Source: Pararhodobacter sp. CCB-MM2
GTDB lineage: Bacteria; Pseudomonadota; Alphaproteobacteria; Rhodobacterales; Rhodobacteraceae
DNA length: 64,000 nucleotides
Assembly: GCF_001691415.1 (NCBI RefSeq)
Contig: NZ_LRRR01000015.1
Location: 1-64,000 of the forward strand
Direction of reading: 5' to 3'
Shown here: one piece after another, positions 1-8,868 of the stretch
Layout: every line of letters starts with the position of its first letter
How positions within the stretch are numbered: position 1 is the stretch's first letter
Notes under the pieces: model-generated
Told to the model about the DNA's origin: nothing
Seen by the model: the letters and a program-made list of their open reading frames with translations, nothing else
The model's database searches: none
Made by a program: the position numbers and the translations under genes

Positions 1-212
1 CGCCGGACCCGCTCCCCCTCCGAACGAAAGTCCCCGACACGTTGACGCTGCACGGCCTGATCCTCGACAAGCTCAGCGCGGCGCCACTGGCCGAGGACCA
101 GCTGCTGCGCGACCTCGCCCTGCCCCCGGCGGCGGTCGCTCCGGCCTTGCTGTTTCTGGAGCTGGACGGTCGAGTTCAACGCCAACCGGGCGGTCTGTTG
201 ACGCGAAACTGA
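1..212 (+). CDS. dprA: DprA C-terminal fragment (DNA processing protein)
   Basis: Only the last ~70 codons are in the window; the gene begins upstream and reads in the frame that ends with TGA at 210-212. The visible part fits the C-terminal winged-helix domain of DprA: a short helix around LHGLILDKL, then a segment rich in LAEDQLLRDLALPP, then LELDGRVQRQPGG just before the stop. DprA loads RecA on incoming single-stranded DNA during natural transformation. Adjacency to topA is common in alphaproteobacteria and supports the call. The Rossmann-fold core lies outside the window and cannot be checked. Confidence 0.78.
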   Translation, partial: PDPLPLRTKVPDTLTLHGLILDKLSAAPLAEDQLLRDLALPPAAVAPALLFLELDGRVQRQPGGLLTRN

Positions 213-353
213 CCCCTCCGGCACCAGCCCTTGCCCCGCAGAAAAACGCCCCCAGATTGACATCCACCCCGCTTCGCCCCCATTTAGGCGACGCATCAAG
301 GACTGCTTAGGCCGGTGACTTAACCGGAAAGGCGTTGTCAATCAGAGGTTTGC

Positions 354-2966
354 ATGGCTGTCGTCGTCGTCGAGTCCCCCGCCAAGGCCAAGACCATCAA
401 CAAGTATCTGGGCCCCGGCTACACGGTTCTCGCGTCTTTCGGCCATGTCCGCGACCTGCCGCCGAAGGATGGCTCCGTCGATCCCGAGCAGGATTTCGAC
501 ATGAAATGGGAAGTGGCGACGGACAGCAAAAAGCACGTCCGCGCCATCGCCGAGGCCCTGAAGGACGACAACGACCTGATCCTCGCCACCGACCCTGATC
601 GCGAGGGCGAGGCGATCAGCTGGCACCTGACCGAGGCGCTGTCGAAATCGAAGGCGATCAAGAAGGACACGCCGATCAAGCGCGTCGTCTTCAACGCGAT
701 CACCAAATCCGCCGTCACCGACGCGATGAAGAACCCGCGCGAAGTCGACATGCCGCTGGTGCGCGCCTATCTGGCCCGCCGCGCGCTGGATTATCTGGTG
801 GGCTTCAACCTGTCGCCCGTCCTGTGGCGCAAGCTGCCCGGCGCCAAATCGGCCGGCCGTGTGCAATCCGTCTGCCTGCGTCTCATCGTCGAGCGCGAGA
901 TGGAGATCGAGGCCTTCCGCGCCCGCGAATACTGGTCGGTGACCGCCGATCTCGCCAACACCCGCGGCGCCGAATTCACCGCCCGTCTGGTCACCCTGGG
1001 CGGCAAGAAGCTCGACCGTTTCGACCTCGCGACCGAGGCCGCAGCCTCGCTGGCCGTCGAGGCGGTGAAAAAGCGCGACCTGACCATCCAGTCGGTCGAA
1101 GCCAAGCCCGCGACCCGCAACCCGACCGCGCCTTTCATGACCTCGACCCTGCAGCAGGAGGCCAGCCGCAAGTTCGGCATGGGCGCCAAGCAGACGATGT
1201 CCGCCGCCCAGCGCCTCTACGAGGCCGGGCACATCACCTATATGCGGACCGACGGCATCGACATGGCGCCCGAGGCCGTGACCGCCTGCCGCGCCGAGAT
1301 CGAGACGCGCTTCGGCAAGGACTACGTTCCGACCGCGCCGCGCATCTACAAGAACAAGGCGAAGAACGCGCAGGAAGCCCACGAATGTATCCGCCCGACC
1401 GACATGTCGGCGGACCCGGACAGCCTGAAACTCTCGGAAACCGATCAGCGCCGTCTCTACGAGCTGATCTGGAAGCGCACCATCGCCTGCCAGATGGAAG
1501 CCGCTCGCATGGAGCGCACCACGGTCGAGATCGGCTCGAAGGACGGCGATGTCGGCCTGCGCGCGACGGGTCAGGTGCTGCTGTTTGACGGCTTCCTCAA
1601 GGTCTATGAGGAAGGCCGCGACGAGGAAGAGGGCGACGAGGGCCGTCTGCCGCAGCTGGGTCAGGGCGAGAGCGTCTCGAAGCGCAAGATCACGCCCGAG
1701 CAGCATTTCACCCAGCCGCCGCCGCGCTATACCGAGGCGACGCTGGTCAAGCGCATGGAAGAACTGGGCATCGGCCGCCCCTCGACCTATGCCTCGATCG
1801 TCACGACGATCCAGGAACGCGGCTATGTGACGAAGGACAAGAACCGCCTGCTGCCCGAGGATAAGGGCCGGCTGGTGACGATCTTCCTGACGTCCTATTT
1901 CCCGCGCTACCTCGGCTACGACTTCACCGCCGGCATGGAAGAGCAGCTCGACGACATTTCGGCGGGTTCGCGCGACTACAAGGAAGTGCTGAACAACTTC
2001 TGGCGCGATTTCTCGGCGGCTTTGGCCGAGACCTCGGATCTGCGCATCACCGAGGTGCTGGAGAAGATCGACGACGTTCTGGCGCCGCATCTCTATCCGC
2101 CGCGTGAGGATGGCTCGGACCCGCGCACCTGCCCGACCTGCGGCAAGGGCCGGCTGAACCTGAAGACCGCGCGTTCGGGCGGGGCCTTCATCGGCTGCAA
2201 CAACTATCCCGAATGCCGCTACACCCGTCCCCTCTCGGGCGACGAGGGCGATGCGGAACTGGCGGGCGACGGCAAGCTTCTGGGTCATGACAACGGCGAT
2301 CCCATCCGCCTGAAGACCGGGCGCTTCGGCCCCTATGTCCAGCGCGGCGAGGCGACCGAGGACAACCCCAAGCCGCCGCGTTCGAGCCTGCCGAAGGGTT
2401 GGGCACCCGATGAGATCGACTTGGAGAAGGCGCTGCAATTGCTGGCGCTGCCGCGTCTCATCGGCCAGCATCCTGAGGATGGCGAGGCCGTCGAGGCCGG
2501 CATCGGGCGCTTTGGTCCCTATGTGAAGCATAACCGCACCTATGCGAACCTGCCCGAGGTCGATGAGGTCTTCACCATCGGCATGAACCGCGCGGTGGAG
2601 CTGATCGCCGCCAAGGCCGCGCGTGGTCCCGGCCGGGGGGCTGCCGCGCAGCCCCTGAAAGTGCTGGGCGATCACCCGGATGGCGGGCCGGTGCAGGTCA
2701 TGCCGGGGCGCTACGGGCCCTATGTCAAATGGGAGAAGGTCAACGCGACCCTTCCCAAGGAGATCGAGCCCGAAGCCGTCACGCTGGAACAGGCGCTTGA
2801 ACTGATCGAGGCCAAGGCCGCGACCAAGGGCAAGAAGAAGGCCGCGCCGAAGAAGGCCGCTGCCGCCAAGACCACGGCCAAGAAGGCGCCCGCCAAGAAA
2901 ACCGCGGCCAAGAAGGCTCCGGCCAAGAAAGCTGCGAAGAAGGCCGACGAGGCCCCCGAGGAGTGA
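354..2966 (+). CDS. topA: DNA topoisomerase I (type IA)
   Basis: 870-residue type IA topoisomerase that relaxes negative supercoils through a 5'-phosphotyrosine intermediate. The Toprim domain begins at residue 1 with VVVESPAKAKTINKYLG and has the acidic DPDREGE motif near residue 83. The catalytic tyrosine is Tyr296 in TYMRTDGIDM. A four-cysteine zinc-ribbon follows from about residue 593 (CPTCGKG...GCNNYPEC), and later repeats contain GRFGPYV. The last ~45 residues are a Lys/Ala-rich histone-H1-like tail, known from rhodobacterial homologues. The ATG at 354 has AGAGG a few bases upstream and the Toprim motif starts immediately, so the start is secure. The 141-bp gap from dprA probably holds its own promoter. 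Confidence 0.98.
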   Translation: MAVVVVESPAKAKTINKYLGPGYTVLASFGHVRDLPPKDGSVDPEQDFDMKWEVATDSKKHVRAIAEALKDDNDLILATDPDREGEAISWHLTEALSKSKAIKKDTPIKRVVFNAITKSAVTDAMKNPREVDMPLVRAYLARRALDYLVGFNLSPVLWRKLPGAKSAGRVQSVCLRLIVEREMEIEAFRAREYWSVTADLANTRGAEFTARLVTLGGKKLDRFDLATEAAASLAVEAVKKRDLTIQSVEAKPATRNPTAPFMTSTLQQEASRKFGMGAKQTMSAAQRLYEAGHITYMRTDGIDMAPEAVTACRAEIETRFGKDYVPTAPRIYKNKAKNAQEAHECIRPTDMSADPDSLKLSETDQRRLYELIWKRTIACQMEAARMERTTVEIGSKDGDVGLRATGQVLLFDGFLKVYEEGRDEEEGDEGRLPQLGQGESVSKRKITPEQHFTQPPPRYTEATLVKRMEELGIGRPSTYASIVTTIQERGYVTKDKNRLLPEDKGRLVTIFLTSYFPRYLGYDFTAGMEEQLDDISAGSRDYKEVLNNFWRDFSAALAETSDLRITEVLEKIDDVLAPHLYPPREDGSDPRTCPTCGKGRLNLKTARSGGAFIGCNNYPECRYTRPLSGDEGDAELAGDGKLLGHDNGDPIRLKTGRFGPYVQRGEATEDNPKPPRSSLPKGWAPDEIDLEKALQLLALPRLIGQHPEDGEAVEAGIGRFGPYVKHNRTYANLPEVDEVFTIGMNRAVELIAAKAARGPGRGAAAQPLKVLGDHPDGGPVQVMPGRYGPYVKWEKVNATLPKEIEPEAVTLEQALELIEAKAATKGKKKAAPKKAAAAKTTAKKAPAKKTAAKKAPAKKAAKKADEAPEE

Positions 2967-2987
2967 TCCTCGGCGGCCCCGTCCGGG

Positions 2988-3878
2988 TCACTCCGGCGTG
3001 GCAAAGCGATTGAGGGGCACGCGCAGAACCGCGCGGCCCTTCGCATCGGGTTCGGGCAGGCGCCCGCCCCGCAGGTTCACCTGAAGTGCGTGCAGCATCC
3101 GGTCCGGCAGGCTCAGTGTGGCATCCCGAGCCTCGCGCGTGCGGATGAATTCCTCTCGGGTGATCCCGTCTTTCACATGCTTGTTCGAGGCCCGGTGTTC
3201 CGCGACCGTGGCCATGCAGGCGGGCTCGTCGCCGTAATCATGGCCGATGAACACCCGCGTCTCGCCCGGCAGGTCGAGGATCATGCGGATCGTCTCCCAC
3301 AATTCCGCCGCCGACCCGCCGGGGAAATCCGCCCGTGACGACCCGGACCCCGGCATCATCAGCGTGTCATGCGCGAAGATCGCATCGCCGATCAGATAGC
3401 TGACCGAGGCCAGCGTGTGACCGGTCGACAGCCTTACCTGAACGCTCAGGTTGCCCAGCGCGAAACTCTCGCCATCCTGCCACATCCGGTCCCAGAAATC
3501 GGGCCGGTCCTTGAGGCTGCCATCGGCATAGAGATCGGCCCAGATCTCTTGCACCTGCAGCACCTTTGCGCCGATCGCCGTCGGTGCGCCCAGCTTGCCC
3601 TTGAGGTAATGCGCAGCGCTGAAATGGTCGGCATGGGGATGGGTGTCGAGGATCCAGGCCACCGTAAGCGCCCGGTCGCGCACATAATCCAGAATGGCAT
3701 CCGCGCAGGCCGTCCACGTCGCCCCGGCCTTGGGATCGAAATTCAGAACCGGGTCGATGATCGCCGCCTGCCCCGTCTCAGGATCGGACACCACATATTG
3801 CCACGATCCGGTATCGGCGTCGTAGAAGGCGGCCACATCGGGGCTGTTGCCGGTCAGGCGATGGGGGAAGGTCTGCAT
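2988..3878 (-). CDS. MBL-fold hydrolase, persulfide-dioxygenase-like (ETHE1/Blh type)
   Basis: 296-residue metallo-beta-lactamase-fold protein. The metal-binding signature is DTHPHADH near residue 99, followed by STGHTLAS, an AHDTLMMPG segment with the bridging Asp, and FIGHDYG. This arrangement is that of ETHE1-type persulfide dioxygenases and the Blh proteins of BigR/SqrR regulons, which oxidise glutathione persulfide to sulfite with a mononuclear iron. The family assignment is from motifs; the sulfur substrate is inferred and supported by the operator-like palindrome just upstream of the start. The ATG at 3878 is preceded by AGGAG at a good distance. It is convergent with topA (21-bp gap) and has no operon partner. 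A glyoxalase-II-like role is the alternative. Confidence 0.82.
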   Translation of the reverse strand: MQTFPHRLTGNSPDVAAFYDADTGSWQYVVSDPETGQAAIIDPVLNFDPKAGATWTACADAILDYVRDRALTVAWILDTHPHADHFSAAHYLKGKLGAPTAIGAKVLQVQEIWADLYADGSLKDRPDFWDRMWQDGESFALGNLSVQVRLSTGHTLASVSYLIGDAIFAHDTLMMPGSGSSRADFPGGSAAELWETIRMILDLPGETRVFIGHDYGDEPACMATVAEHRASNKHVKDGITREEFIRTREARDATLSLPDRMLHALQVNLRGGRLPEPDAKGRAVLRVPLNRFATPE

Positions 3879-3899
3879 CGGCGGGCTCCTCTCTCAGGT

Positions 3900-3921
3900 C
3901 ACATTCCCAAACGAGAATGTG
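3900..3921. promoter_or_regulatory. Putative SqrR/BigR-type operator
   Basis: A perfect inverted repeat, CACATTC and GAATGTG separated by CCAAACGA, lies 22 bp upstream of the start codon of the persulfide-dioxygenase-like gene. The core is ATTC-N8-GAAT, which matches the operator I know for SqrR of Rhodobacter capsulatus, a sulfide/persulfide-responsive ArsR-family repressor. The palindrome is seen directly; the regulator is inferred from the motif and from the gene it precedes. No sqrR gene is in this window. Confidence 0.6.
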
Positions 3922-3956
3922 GCGAGGAGAGTTCCCTCCTCCGGCAGGAAACCCGC

Positions 3957-5831
3957 TCAGAAGCTGCGCTCGATGAACCCCATGCGCGAGAAGAACCGCA
4001 TCGTCGCCGCCAAGGGCTGCCCCGGCGGCACGGGTTCGGCCCGGTCGATGTAATGCTGGATCAGCCGGTCGACCTGCCGTGCGAAGCCCCGGTCCAGAAT
4101 GACCACGCCGTTCTCCAGATCATGCAGGAAGCTGCGCTGGTTCAGGTTGACCGAGCCCATCACTACCAGCCGGTCGTCGATGACAATCGCCTTGGTGTGC
4201 ATCAGCAGCGGCAGGGGGTCGTAATCGTAGAAATGCAGCCAGCCGCCGTGCCGGTTGGCGAAACGGCGGTTGAGGCCGGTGACCATGAAATCCGTGGCCT
4301 CGCGCACCCGCACCGTCGCCACCACATCGACCGAGACACCCCGTGCGCGGGCCCGCTCCATTGCGGCCTCGATCAGTGGCGGCAGGTTCAGATAGGGCGA
4401 GGCGATACGGATCCGTTGCTGCGCCGCGTCGATTAGCCGGGCGAACCACAGCTCCAGCGCCGCGCCATCGGCATAAGGAACCGAGATGAACGACCGCATC
4501 GCGCCCTCGGTGGGATTGGCCGGGTGGAGGCCCGCCGGCGGGGCCATCACCTGCGTCTCGTGATCGCGATGCCACAGCGCGCCGGTCTGTTGCACGATCC
4601 GGCGCACCTGCGCGTCGCCGTGGAAGGCCAGTTCGGCATCCTCATAAGCGGTGAAGCCACCGGTCACCCGCATCTCGTCTGGATCATATTGATGCAGGAA
4701 GTCGAAGTCGTCCAGATCGCGCGGTTCGGGGAAGAAATAGCCCTCGTGAATGTTCCGCCCGCCGATGATCGCGACCGAGCGCCCCGGCGTGCGCGCGACC
4801 GTGGCGAAGAGCTTCACATGCGTCACCCGGTGCAGACGCGCGAACTGCCCCTCGAACCCATGCGCGGACCGAGCGGGCATCTGATACGCTTGGATCTGCA
4901 CGGTCGGATAGCGCGCGGCGAGCCCCTCGAACAACGCGCGGTCGGTGTCGGTCAGCATGATCTCGGACACCAGCAAACGCACGATCGTTCCGCGTTCGGC
5001 ATGCCAGGCCAGCATTCGCGTCAGCAGGTAGCCCGCGAAATCTGCGTTCATGTTCAGGTAGTTGACGTAGATCAGATCCAGCTGCGGGGCGTCCGAGAAA
5101 TCCAGCGGCAGGTCCGGATCGGCCTGCTCCAAGGCCGCGCGCGACAGACGGCGCCCGGTCAAGGCCTCGACCCGCGCGTTCAGGGCGTCGGTCCCGTCGA
5201 CCAGAAGCGTCGTTTCCCCGGCCGGCATCGGGCACGAGGCCGACAGCGCCCCGGTTGCCATCATCGCCCGCGTCAGCGCGTCGGTCCCGCCCCCCTCGCA
5301 TCCGGGCATGGGCGCATCCAACGCGGCGATGCGGGGCAGCGCCGTATCCTCGCGCAGCAGGGTCAGCGACCACGCGGGCCGACCGCCCGGCGTCACGGTC
5401 AGATCGCAGCGCGTGACCTCGGGCGACAGGTCCATGCGGCTGCGGTGCCGCTCGCCCGGCTCCACCCGCAGGCGCAGCGCCGTTCCGGCGGGCACCCAAG
5501 CCAACGCGAGGCGGCGGGCCTCGTCACGTTCGGACGCCGCACGCCAGACCCGCGCGGGGCCGTCGCATTGCGCCTCGACCGTATAGGCGCCCCGTCCCCG
5601 CGCCACGAACCCCAGCGAGATCCGGTCCGCCCCCTGCGCCCCGACATAGGCGCGGGTCTGACCCTCGGCCGGGCCCTCGTCGGTCAGGATCAGGGTGGTG
5701 ACGGCGTGGCGCCCTGCCGGGTTCGGCGCGACCAGCGGCACCTGTTCAGGCGCAGGCCCGGACCGCAGCGCGGCACAAGCCGAAAGCGCAGACAGCGCGC
5801 AGAACAAAAGGCCTGTGACCCGGGCAAGCAT
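3957..5831 (-). CDS. Phospholipase-D-like lipoprotein (cardiolipin-synthase-like)
   Basis: 624 residues with two HKD-type phosphodiesterase motifs typical of PLD/cardiolipin synthase enzymes. The second, [18 protein letters not shown] near residue 543, is complete. The first, near residue 337, reads HVKLFATVA...IGGRN and lacks the usual acidic residue four positions after the lysine. The N-terminus is a lipoprotein signal with lipobox LSAC and Cys19, so the mature protein should be lipid-anchored on the periplasmic side, unlike classical Cls enzymes. The first ~190 residues after the signal are an unrecognised beta-rich region. It is monocistronic and divergent from scoA. The substrate is unknown; phospholipid head-group exchange is the family expectation. 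Confidence 0.82.
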   Translation of the reverse strand: MLARVTGLLFCALSALSACAALRSGPAPEQVPLVAPNPAGRHAVTTLILTDEGPAEGQTRAYVGAQGADRISLGFVARGRGAYTVEAQCDGPARVWRAASERDEARRLALAWVPAGTALRLRVEPGERHRSRMDLSPEVTRCDLTVTPGGRPAWSLTLLREDTALPRIAALDAPMPGCEGGGTDALTRAMMATGALSASCPMPAGETTLLVDGTDALNARVEALTGRRLSRAALEQADPDLPLDFSDAPQLDLIYVNYLNMNADFAGYLLTRMLAWHAERGTIVRLLVSEIMLTDTDRALFEGLAARYPTVQIQAYQMPARSAHGFEGQFARLHRVTHVKLFATVARTPGRSVAIIGGRNIHEGYFFPEPRDLDDFDFLHQYDPDEMRVTGGFTAYEDAELAFHGDAQVRRIVQQTGALWHRDHETQVMAPPAGLHPANPTEGAMRSFISVPYADGAALELWFARLIDAAQQRIRIASPYLNLPPLIEAAMERARARGVSVDVVATVRVREATDFMVTGLNRRFANRHGGWLHFYDYDPLPLLMHTKAIVIDDRLVVMGSVNLNQRSFLHDLENGVVILDRGFARQVDRLIQHYIDRAEPVPPGQPLAATMRFFSRMGFIERSF

Positions 5832-5889
5832 CGCGGCAGGATAGCGCCCCGCCGCGCCGCCGCAAGGCTTTGTAACGTCACAATGACGG

Positions 5890-5908
5890 GCTGCTGCAGG
5901 GCAGCAGC
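5890..5908. promoter_or_regulatory. Inverted repeats in the PLD-scoA divergent promoter region
   Basis: A perfect 8-bp stem (GCTGCTGC, loop AGG, GCAGCAGC) lies 58 bp before the scoA start. Immediately before it, at 5876-5888, is a shorter repeat CGTCA-CAA-TGACG. Either could be an operator for the divergent genes or a leader hairpin. No regulator is indicated by the sequence itself. Confidence 0.22.
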
Positions 5909-5966
5909 GTTGACTTCGCCGCAGTGCCGCGCCACAAATTGGCGCGCTTCACGCGAGGGGGAAATT

Positions 5967-6671
5967 ATGAAGAAGATTTACGGCTCGGCCGCCGAGGCCC
6001 TGGACGGCCTGCTGTTCGACGGCATGACCATTGCCGCGGGCGGTTTCGGCCTGTGCGGCATCCCGGAATTGCTGATCGCCGCCATCCGCGACGCCGGCAC
6101 CAAGGACATCACCGTTGCCTCGAACAACGCGGGCGTCGATGGCTTCGGCCTCGGCCAGCTGCTGGAAACGCGGCAGATCAAGAAAATGATCTCGTCCTAT
6201 GTCGGCGAGAACGCGGAATTCATGCGTCAGTACCTCTCAGGCGAGCTGGAGCTGGAATTCAACCCGCAGGGCACCCTGGCCGAGCGCATGCGCGCCGGTG
6301 GCGCGGGCATCCCCGGCTTCTACACGAAGACCGGCGTGGGCACCGTCATCGCCGAGGGCAAGGAGCACAAGGATTTCAACGGCCAGACCTATATCCTTGA
6401 GACCGGCCTCGTGATGGACCTCGCCATCGTCAAGGCCTGGAAGGCCGACGAGACGGGGAACCTCGTGTTCCGCAAGACCGCGCGCAACTTCAACCCACCG
6501 GCGGCGACCTGCGGCAAGGTCTGCGTCGTCGAGGTCGAGGAAATCGTTCCCGCCGGCTCGATCGACCCCGACCATATCCACCTGCCCGGCATCTATGTGC
6601 ACCGCATCATCCAAGGCGAGCACGAGAAGCGCATCGAGCAGCGCACCACCCGCAAGCGTCAGGAGGCCTGA
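5967..6671 (+). CDS. scoA: 3-oxoacid CoA-transferase, subunit A
   Basis: 234-residue alpha subunit of a class I CoA-transferase, most likely succinyl-CoA:3-ketoacid CoA-transferase, which activates acetoacetate for ketone-body or PHB-derived carbon use. The family glycine-rich motif is visible as [13 protein letters not shown] near residue 24, with FYTKTGVGT further on. The ATG at 5967 follows a strong GAGGGGG ribosome-binding site. It is followed after 4 bp by the beta subunit, whose AGGAGG lies inside the last codons of this gene. The exact acyl substrate cannot be fixed from sequence. Confidence 0.93.
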   Translation: MKKIYGSAAEALDGLLFDGMTIAAGGFGLCGIPELLIAAIRDAGTKDITVASNNAGVDGFGLGQLLETRQIKKMISSYVGENAEFMRQYLSGELELEFNPQGTLAERMRAGGAGIPGFYTKTGVGTVIAEGKEHKDFNGQTYILETGLVMDLAIVKAWKADETGNLVFRKTARNFNPPAATCGKVCVVEVEEIVPAGSIDPDHIHLPGIYVHRIIQGEHEKRIEQRTTRKRQEA

Positions 6672-6675
6672 GATC

Positions 6676-7302
6676 ATGGCATGGGATCGTAACCAGATGG
6701 CCGCCCGTGCGGCTCAGGAACTCGAAGACGGCATGTATGTGAACCTCGGCATCGGCATCCCGACGCTGGTGGCGAACTACGTGGGCGACAAGGACATCAC
6801 CCTGCAGTCGGAAAACGGCATGCTGGGCATGGGCCCCTTCCCCTATGAGAGCGACGAGGACCCCGATCTGATCAACGCGGGCAAGCAGACCATCACCGAA
6901 CTGCCGCGCACCGCTTATTTCGACAGCGCCACCTCGTTCGGCATGATCCGGGGCGGCAAGATCGCTGCCGCGATCCTCGGCGCGATGGAAGTGTCGGAAA
7001 CCGGCGATCTGGCGAACTGGATGATCCCCGGCAAGCTCGTGAAGGGCATGGGCGGCGCGATGGATCTGGTGGCCGGCGTTGGCCGCGTGATCGTCGTCAT
7101 GGACCACACCAACAAGCATGGTGAGACCAAGGTGTTGAAGGCCTGCACCCTGCCGCTGACCGGCGCGGGCGTGGTCGACCGCATCATCACCAACCTCGGT
7201 GTTCTGGACGTGGTGCCGGGCGGTCTGAAGATCGTCGAATGCGCCGATGGCGTGACCGAGGACGAGCTGCGCGCTTCGACCGAGGCGACGATTGTCGGCT
7301 GA
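6676..7302 (+). CDS. scoB: 3-oxoacid CoA-transferase, subunit B
   Basis: 208-residue beta subunit that pairs with scoA. It carries the catalytic glutamate motif [10 protein letters not shown] near residue 45, where the Glu forms the covalent CoA thioester, plus the [11 protein letters not shown] loop close to the N-terminus. The start ATG at 6676 has a perfect AGGAGG at 6661-6666. The small acetyltransferase gene downstream overlaps its last 11 bp, so the three genes form one transcript. The family is certain; acetoacetate/succinate specificity is inferred from similarity to ScoB. Confidence 0.93.
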   Translation: MAWDRNQMAARAAQELEDGMYVNLGIGIPTLVANYVGDKDITLQSENGMLGMGPFPYESDEDPDLINAGKQTITELPRTAYFDSATSFGMIRGGKIAAAILGAMEVSETGDLANWMIPGKLVKGMGGAMDLVAGVGRVIVVMDHTNKHGETKVLKACTLPLTGAGVVDRIITNLGVLDVVPGGLKIVECADGVTEDELRASTEATIVG

Positions 7303-7585
7303 TTTGCCCATCGAGAAAGAGGTCAGCGGCTCAAAGGGCCGCTACCTCATCCGGCGCGGGGGCGAGGAGGCGGAGCTCACCTTCTCCATCGCCACCCCGC
7401 AGCTGGTGATCGCCGACCATACCGGCGTCCCCGACAGCTTTCGCGGCACCGGCGCGGGCAAGGCCCTGGTCGAGCGTCTGGTCGCCGATGCCCGGGCCGA
7501 GGGCTTCAAGATCGTGCCGCTCTGCCCCTTCGTGAACGCCCAACGCGCCCGCCACCCGGAATGGGCGGACGTGTTTCAGGTCTGA
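7292..7585 (+). CDS. Small GNAT-like N-acetyltransferase (YjdJ type)
   Basis: 97-residue protein of the short GCN5-related acetyltransferase group. It shows the acetyl-CoA loop [18 protein letters not shown] (around residues 50-67) and a C-terminal [16 protein letters not shown] segment typical of YjdJ-like proteins. The reading frame opens at a TTG (7292) inside the end of scoB, an 11-bp overlap that implies translational coupling. An internal start would remove part of the beta sheet. The substrate is unknown. Such proteins often follow metabolic genes, so a link to acyl-CoA metabolism is possible but is inference. Confidence 0.75.
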   Translation: MSADLPIEKEVSGSKGRYLIRRGGEEAELTFSIATPQLVIADHTGVPDSFRGTGAGKALVERLVADARAEGFKIVPLCPFVNAQRARHPEWADVFQV

Positions 7586-7620
7586 CCTTCGCCCCTTGAG
7601 ACTGTATCCCGCGCGCGGCC

Positions 7621-8868
7621 CTACCCCGCGCGCAGGACCCCCGACGCAATCCAGTCATCCACCTGTTTCAACGCGGCCTCGGAGAAATCCGGGTCGTTGA
7701 TATGCGCGTCCATCTCGATGAGCGTCACATTCGCCGGGCAGTGCTGCCGCATGCTTTGGGTGAAGGCGGCGAGCCCCTCGGGATCGGACAGCGGCCCGCC
7801 CTCGCGGTCCCATTCATTGCCGCCTTGCAGGGGCAGAAGGAACGTCACCGGCCCCTTGGCCTCGGCGAGTTTCGCGCAGAGCACCCGCGCCATCTCGGCC
7901 CGTTCCGGCGGGGTCATCACCACCGAGGTCAGCAGCCGGTTATGCGCATGGGCCGGGCGGTCCTTCAGGTGATCCGGCAGCTCGTGCCAGCCCACCAGAT
8001 CCACGAGGTCATAACAGCCGATCGAGACGATCTGCGGCACGCCCGCCTTGCCGGCCGAGGTCATCCGGTCCGGTCCCGCCGAAATGGCCGAGCCGTGCAG
8101 ATGGTTGCCCACCTCTTGCGGGGCGAAATCGAGGACGGCGGCGAAGGCCCCCTCGGCCGCCAAGGCCTCGAAAGCACGGCCGCCCATGCCGGTGGCATGG
8201 AACACCGCGACCTCGAAGCCCCGCGCCTCCAGCGCCGGTTTCAGCGTCACCATGTAGCGCAGGACGGTCTTGCCGAAGGAGGTCATGCCGATGAGCGGCC
8301 TCTCGCGGCGCGGTTTCTCCACCGCCCGTGCCGCGCCCAAAACCGCGCCCGCCGCCTGCGAGAGCGACGCCTTGCAGACCGAGTTCAGGCCGTAGAGCCC
8401 GCCGGCCCAGAGAATCATCTGCACATCCGCCGCCAGCCGCTCGGGCGGGATCATCGGCGAGAAGCTGACGGTCGAGACGATGTATTTCGGCACGCCGACC
8501 GGCAACGCGGCACAGAGGTCCAGCGCCAAATCAGTGCCCATGGTGCCGCCCAGCACGATGACGCCGTCAAACACGCCCTCACGCTGCAGACGCGCCGCCA
8601 GCGTCGCCGACCCGCGTGCCATGATCTGCATGGCGAGGTTCTCGTCCTCGCCCGCGATGGCTTCGGCGATGGACGCCCCGCCCGCCTCGGCGACGTCGTG
8701 CTTGGAATAATCCGTGGGCTCGGCCGGATCGCCCAGCACGGAGACATCCATGGTCCTCACCCCGCCCCCCTGCGCGCGGATCACCTGTGCGAGGTAGCCG
8801 AGTTCGTCCTGCTTGGTGTCATAGGTGCCGACGATCAGGATGGTTCGGTCTGTCACAGCTGTATCCAT
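7621..8868 (-). CDS. Tm-1-like ATP-binding protein (UPF0261)
   Basis: 415 residues matching the UPF0261 family, related to the N-terminal half of the plant Tm-1 resistance protein. Typical pieces are ILIVGTYDTKQDELGYL at the N-terminus, VLGGTMGTDLA near residue 105 and FHATGMGGRAFE near residue 225. The biochemical reaction of the bacterial family is not established. It is the last gene of the tctC-tctB-tctA-aldehyde dehydrogenase operon and overlaps the dehydrogenase stop by 16 bp, which points to a catabolic role for the substrate imported by Tct. The terminus is convergent with the acetyltransferase gene (35-bp gap). Confidence 0.85.
   Translation of the reverse strand: MDTAVTDRTILIVGTYDTKQDELGYLAQVIRAQGGGVRTMDVSVLGDPAEPTDYSKHDVAEAGGASIAEAIAGEDENLAMQIMARGSATLAARLQREGVFDGVIVLGGTMGTDLALDLCAALPVGVPKYIVSTVSFSPMIPPERLAADVQMILWAGGLYGLNSVCKASLSQAAGAVLGAARAVEKPRRERPLIGMTSFGKTVLRYMVTLKPALEARGFEVAVFHATGMGGRAFEALAAEGAFAAVLDFAPQEVGNHLHGSAISAGPDRMTSAGKAGVPQIVSIGCYDLVDLVGWHELPDHLKDRPAHAHNRLLTSVVMTPPERAEMARVLCAKLAEAKGPVTFLLPLQGGNEWDREGGPLSDPEGLAAFTQSMRQHCPANVTLIEMDAHINDPDFSEAALKQVDDWIASGVLRAG

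Noticed and set aside
342..2675. 777-codon open frame on the minus strand opposite topA
   Set aside because: It is the mirror of a high-GC coding gene, rich in Arg/Gly/Leu without motifs; topA on the plus strand is unmistakable.
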